Below are positions 60,512-64,000 of a stretch of 64,000 nt of DNA, in pieces (the stretch's first letter is position 1; each line of letters opens with the position of its first letter). The stretch comes from Lentimicrobiaceae bacterium. Its GTDB lineage: Bacteria; Bacteroidota; Bacteroidia; Bacteroidales; F082. The notes under the pieces were generated by a model. That model was given only the letters and a program-made list of their open reading frames with translations, was not told the DNA's origin and made no database searches. The stretch is taken from assembly GCA_015061315.1 (NCBI GenBank), contig SUWV01000002.1, positions 62,001 through 126,000 of the forward strand, given 5' to 3'. Both the position numbers and the translations under genes were made by a program.

Positions 60512-63133
60512 ATGAAAGCAAGTGAAATTCGTAACAGCTTCTTGAAATTTTTTGAATCTAAACAACATCTCGTGGTAGCTTCGGCTCCTATAGTCGTGAA
60601 AAATGACCCTACCTTGATGTTTACCAACGCAGGTATGAATCAGTTTAAAGATGTCTTCCTCGGCAACGCTCAATATAAATCTAACAGAGTAGTCGACATA
60701 CAAAAATGTCTTCGCGTGTCAGGAAAACATAACGACCTTGAAGAAGTAGGTCGCGACACTTATCATCATACTATGTTCGAGATGATGGGCAACTGGTCGT
60801 TCGGCGATTATTTCAAGAAAGAAGCTATCGCTTGGGCTTGGGAATTTCTTACTGAAGTATTGAAAATTGACAAGAATAAATTGTACGTCACTGTCTTCGG
60901 CGGCGACGCTAAAGATAACTTAGAACCAGATAACGAAGCCTTTGAGTTCTGGAAAGAACATATCGATGAGTCGAGAATTATTTACGGTAGCAAGAAAGAT
61001 AACTTCTGGGAAATGGGCGACCAAGGTCCTTGCGGTCCATGTTCTGAAATACATATCGACATCCGCGATGAAGAACAACGTAAACTTATCGATGGTAAAG
61101 AATTAGTAAACAAAGATAATCCGGAAGTCATCGAGATATGGAATCTAGTGTTTATGCAGTTTAACCGTATGGCTAACGGCAGCCTCGTAAATCTCGCTGC
61201 GAAACATATCGACACTGGAATGGGATTTGAGCGTCTCGTCCGCGTCATTCAAAACAAGAAATCAAATTATGATACCGACGTCTTCACTCCTTTAATCAAC
61301 AAAGTGGCTGAACTTTCTGGTAAAGAATACGGCAAAGAAGAAATGGTAGACATTGCAATGCGAGTCATCGCCGACCATTTACGCGCTGTGAGTTTCGCTG
61401 TTGCCGACGGTCAGCTTCCTTCTAACAACGGAGCGGGTTATGTGATACGCCGCGTCTTGCGTCGCGCTGTACGTTACGGCTACACATTCTTAGGCTTCAC
61501 AGAGCCTTTCGTTTACAGAATATTACCTGTCTTGGTAGAAGAGATGGGCGAACAATATCCAGAATTGAAATCACAACAGGAATTGGTTTCTAAGGTCATC
61601 AAAGAAGAAGAAGCTTCATTCTTGAGAACTTTGTCGCAAGGCATAAGACGTTTCGAGTCATATATCGAACAAAATCCTGAAGCTAAAGTCATCGACGGTG
61701 CTTTTGCATTTGAACTCTTCGACACTTACGGTTTCCCTGTCGATTTGACAAACCTCATGGCTGAAGAGAAGAATCTTACTGTTGATATGGAAGGTTTTAA
61801 AAATAATCTTGAAGAACAGAAAAACCGTTCCCGTAAGGCTGCCGAGAAATCGTCAGGCGACTGGGTCGTTGTTGTTGAAGATGACAAAGCAACAGAGTTC
61901 AAAGGTTATAACGAACTGACGACTACATCGAAGATTATGCGTTACAGAGAAGTCGTCGCTAAGAATAAGAAACATTATGAAATCGTCCTCGACGCTACTC
62001 CTTTCTATGCTGAGATGGGCGGTCAGGTCGGCGACATCGGTACTTTGACATCAGAAGATGAAGTGTTAAAAGTTCTTAACACTGTTAAAGAAAACGATTT
62101 GATTATTCATATCACAGATAAGATTCCAACAAATCCTGAGGCTGAGTTCACAGCTGTTGTCGATGTGAAAAGAAGAAAGAAGATTGAAGCAAATCACACA
62201 ACGACTCACTTGATGCACGCTGCTTTACGTCAGGTTCTCGGCAACCACGTCGAACAAAAAGGTTCTTTGGTAAATGACGAGAGACTACGTTTCGACTTCA
62301 GCCATTTCGCTAAGATGACAGACGAAGAGATTAAGGAAGTTGAGCGCATCGTCAATGAGAAAATCAGAGAAGATATTTTGAACAACACATACGAAAACGT
62401 TCCTATCGAAGAAGCTAAGAACATGGGAGCTATGGCTTTGTTCGGAGAAAAATACGGCGACCATGTGAGAGTCGTTGCCTTCGACAAAGAGTATTCTGTT
62501 GAGCTTTGTGGCGGTACACACATCGCATCGACAGGTCGCATCGGAGCTTTCAAGATTTTATCGGAAGGCGCTATCGCTGCAGGCGTACGTCGTATCGAAG
62601 CTGTCACAGGCGAGGAAGTGATGAACTATTTGGATCATCAGATTGAACAAATCTCTAAGATAAAAGAAATCGTCAAGACATCAGGCGACTTGATTAAGGC
62701 GATAGAAAATCTCAACGCACAAAATCAGACATTGCAGAAGAAAGTAGAACAGATGATGCACGACAAGGCCGTTGCTGAAGCACGTAGCATCTATAACACA
62801 GCTGTCGATTATGAAGGACGTAAGTTGATTGTTGCTAAAGTTGAAGCCGACGTAAACCAGATGAGAACTATCGCTAGCTCAGTCAAGGAGTTAGATGCAG
62901 AATCCATCTTGATTATGGGTGGTATTTTTGAAGCTAAGCCAGCATTATGCGTGATGATACCACAGTCGTTAGTCGATGAACGTAAGTGGGATGCAGGCGC
63001 CATGATCAGAGAAGCTGCCAAAGAAATTCAGGGTGGCGGTGGCGGTCAGAAGACACTCGCTACAGCAGGCGGAAAAAATGTCGATGGCATAGAAAAAGCT
63101 ATCAACATATTGAAAAATTTCTTTTCCTTGTAA
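60512..63133 (+). CDS. alaS: Alanyl-tRNA synthetase
   Basis: 873 residues, normal length. Class II synthetase. N-terminal catalytic part with FFESKQHLVVASAPIVVKNDPTLMFTNAGMNQFKD and GNWSFGDYFKKEAI; the editing domain has HTTTHLMHAAL and CGGTH (zinc ligands); the C-terminal coiled coil and DHHA1 domain end in GGGGGQKTLATAGG. A TAAATTTG box lies at 60463-60470, and a TAttTTTG-like box for the divergent M23 gene at 60441-60448, so the two promoters are interleaved. Confidence 0.98.
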   Translation: MKASEIRNSFLKFFESKQHLVVASAPIVVKNDPTLMFTNAGMNQFKDVFLGNAQYKSNRVVDIQKCLRVSGKHNDLEEVGRDTYHHTMFEMMGNWSFGDYFKKEAIAWAWEFLTEVLKIDKNKLYVTVFGGDAKDNLEPDNEAFEFWKEHIDESRIIYGSKKDNFWEMGDQGPCGPCSEIHIDIRDEEQRKLIDGKELVNKDNPEVIEIWNLVFMQFNRMANGSLVNLAAKHIDTGMGFERLVRVIQNKKSNYDTDVFTPLINKVAELSGKEYGKEEMVDIAMRVIADHLRAVSFAVADGQLPSNNGAGYVIRRVLRRAVRYGYTFLGFTEPFVYRILPVLVEEMGEQYPELKSQQELVSKVIKEEEASFLRTLSQGIRRFESYIEQNPEAKVIDGAFAFELFDTYGFPVDLTNLMAEEKNLTVDMEGFKNNLEEQKNRSRKAAEKSSGDWVVVVEDDKATEFKGYNELTTTSKIMRYREVVAKNKKHYEIVLDATPFYAEMGGQVGDIGTLTSEDEVLKVLNTVKENDLIIHITDKIPTNPEAEFTAVVDVKRRKKIEANHTTTHLMHAALRQVLGNHVEQKGSLVNDERLRFDFSHFAKMTDEEIKEVERIVNEKIREDILNNTYENVPIEEAKNMGAMALFGEKYGDHVRVVAFDKEYSVELCGGTHIASTGRIGAFKILSEGAIAAGVRRIEAVTGEEVMNYLDHQIEQISKIKEIVKTSGDLIKAIENLNAQNQTLQKKVEQMMHDKAVAEARSIYNTAVDYEGRKLIVAKVEADVNQMRTIASSVKELDAESILIMGGIFEAKPALCVMIPQSLVDERKWDAGAMIREAAKEIQGGGGGQKTLATAGGKNVDGIEKAINILKNFFSL

Positions 63134-63144
63134 GAAGTTAAAAT

Positions 63145-63178
63145 GTAATAGAGACGTAGAAATATGCGTCTCTATTAC
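63145..63178. repeat. GTAATAGAGACG palindrome after alaS
   Basis: Perfect twelve-base arms GTAATAGAGACG / CGTCTCTATTAC with a 10-nt loop, 11 nt past the alaS stop. It is the longest fully paired member of the family and may also act as its terminator. Confidence 0.85.
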
Positions 63179-63208
63179 TTAATTTATTAACCAAAAAAAA
63201 TCAAAATT

Positions 63209-64000
63209 ATGAGTAAAACTTCAATCAGATTTTTCAATGATCGTGAAGTTCGTGCCGTGTGGGACGAAGAAAATTCCAAGTGGTGGTTTAATGTTGTGGA
63301 TATAGTTTCCATTCTTAATGAACAACCTGATTATATTAAGTCACATAACTATTGGCGATGGTTAAAGCGTAAGCTGAAATCAGAAAACAATGAACTTGTG
63401 AGTACCACTCACAGTTTCAAATTTATTGCTCCTGATGGAAAGAAACGTCTTGCAGATACTCTTGATAGCTATGGGGTAATAGAGTTAGCTAAGAATTTTC
63501 CTAATACGAAGTCTGTTAAATTCCTCGATTGGTTTTTATACAGCGACAATACCATTGACGGACAAAGTAAAAAGAAAGCCTACACCTTGTTTGAAAGCGG
63601 CTTATTGGATAGCCTCGAAGTGGGAAGCATGAAATGTCTTCAGCAGATTCATGCCTACTTGTTCGGAGGGTTATACGATTTCGCAGGAAAGATAAGAACC
63701 AAGAATATCAGTAAAGGCGGATTCACTTTTGCGCCATGCCAGTATTTTGACATTACTTTGAGAACTATTGAGAATATGCCAGAGACAACATTCGACGAGA
63801 TTATGGATAAATATATCGAGATGAATGTGGCGCATCCTTTCATGGAAGGCAATGGACGAAGCACGAGAATATGGCTCGACTTGATGCTGAAACGTTCCCT
63901 CAAGAAATGTGTCGATTGGAGTCGTATCAACAAGAACGATTATCTCAACGCGATGAGCATAAGTCCTGTTGATGGAACAGAGATAAAACGCTTGGTTGAA
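63209..64000 (+). CDS. BRO-N domain / Fic-domain fusion protein (runs off window end)
   Basis: 264 codons are visible with no stop. The N-terminal about 110 residues ([31 protein letters not shown]...) resemble the BRO-N DNA-binding domain of phage-type antirepressors. The Fic domain follows, with the flap region [23 protein letters not shown] and the complete active-site motif [12 protein letters not shown] (catalytic His209). Fic enzymes transfer AMP (or other groups) to target hydroxyls. In the similar class III Fic proteins a C-terminal helix inhibits the enzyme; that part lies outside. No antitoxin precedes it. It is an accessory gene next to alaS, possibly mobile. Confidence 0.88.
   Translation, partial: MSKTSIRFFNDREVRAVWDEENSKWWFNVVDIVSILNEQPDYIKSHNYWRWLKRKLKSENNELVSTTHSFKFIAPDGKKRLADTLDSYGVIELAKNFPNTKSVKFLDWFLYSDNTIDGQSKKKAYTLFESGLLDSLEVGSMKCLQQIHAYLFGGLYDFAGKIRTKNISKGGFTFAPCQYFDITLRTIENMPETTFDEIMDKYIEMNVAHPFMEGNGRSTRIWLDLMLKRSLKKCVDWSRINKNDYLNAMSISPVDGTEIKRLVE

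Overview
The window reads as chromosomal DNA of an uncultured-type Bacteroidota, most likely order Bacteroidales. The supporting signs are: AT-rich intergenic DNA; promoters of the Bacteroidota type (TTG, about 19 nt, TAnnTTTG) with A-rich rather than Shine-Dalgarno leaders; at least eight secreted proteins ending in a type IX secretion (T9SS) C-terminal domain with YPNP and GxYxx motifs; a SecA of about 1,100 residues; and gene neighbourhoods usual for the phylum (pyrE/NUDIX/coaD, rsfS-ftsH-LUD, PASTA-T9SS-rluD with ddl divergent, alaS divergent from M23-merR). I see no tRNA, rRNA, CRISPR array or complete insertion sequence. I cannot assign genus or species.

Layout. 1-2.5 kb: start of valS (minus) and a two-gene DUF3791-like unit. 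2.6-9.2 kb: two POT-family peptide transporters, a small fibronectin-type T9SS protein, and a carboxyltransferase of the oxaloacetate decarboxylase/pyruvate carboxylase-B type whose biotin-domain lysine is replaced by tyrosine. 9.2-24.3 kb: an accessory surface locus with a long repeat-filled intergenic region carrying a T10C9 homopolymer, a 3,777-residue modular beta-helix-type surface protein, a 757-residue relative, and an 80-residue protein with a sortase/exosortase-like C-terminal anchor signal. 24.3-30.4 kb: two tandem secreted subtilases (minus). 30.6-47.9 kb: housekeeping (frr, pyrH, patatin/surface antigen, secA, thioredoxin-like, coaD, NUDIX, pyrE, SRPBCC, birA, rsfS, ftsH, LUD, AI-2E transporter, ddl). 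48-53 kb: PASTA protein, T9SS protein, rluD, hldD. 53.2-58.7 kb: second accessory patch with a DUF4143 ATPase flanked by a full and a broken copy of the hldD 3' end, a TPR/membrane regulator-like protein, and two paralogous T9SS proteins with a conserved leader hairpin. 59-64 kb: merR, M23 peptidase, alaS, and the start of a BRO-N/Fic fusion.

The strongest unexplained signal is not one gene but a set of short interspersed repeats: tandem 7-9 nt word arrays (forms of acaagtc, ctaaagt, ttcattc, ttttcagat, aattgtt), GAGACG...CGTCTC palindromes, and a 66-nt unit found as tandem pairs. They fill almost every intergenic gap, often as inverted pairs able to fold between convergent genes. They also run into coding sequence in frame: the FtsH tail, a loop of HldD, the signal-peptide region of the patatin protein, two T9SS domains, BirA, the SRPBCC protein, and the C-termini of NUDIX and RluD. 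The same composite order (word array followed by palindrome) occurs between genes and inside hldD, so this looks like one process acting on coding and non-coding DNA alike.

Functionally, the window joins an ordinary core with a secreted, peptide-oriented layer: extracellular subtilases could supply peptides to the POT transporters, and T9SS would export the subtilases, the giant surface protein and its relatives. The homopolymer tract, the shuffled modules of the giant protein and the small anchored partner make 9.6-24 kb the best candidate for an undescribed, possibly phase-variable surface system.
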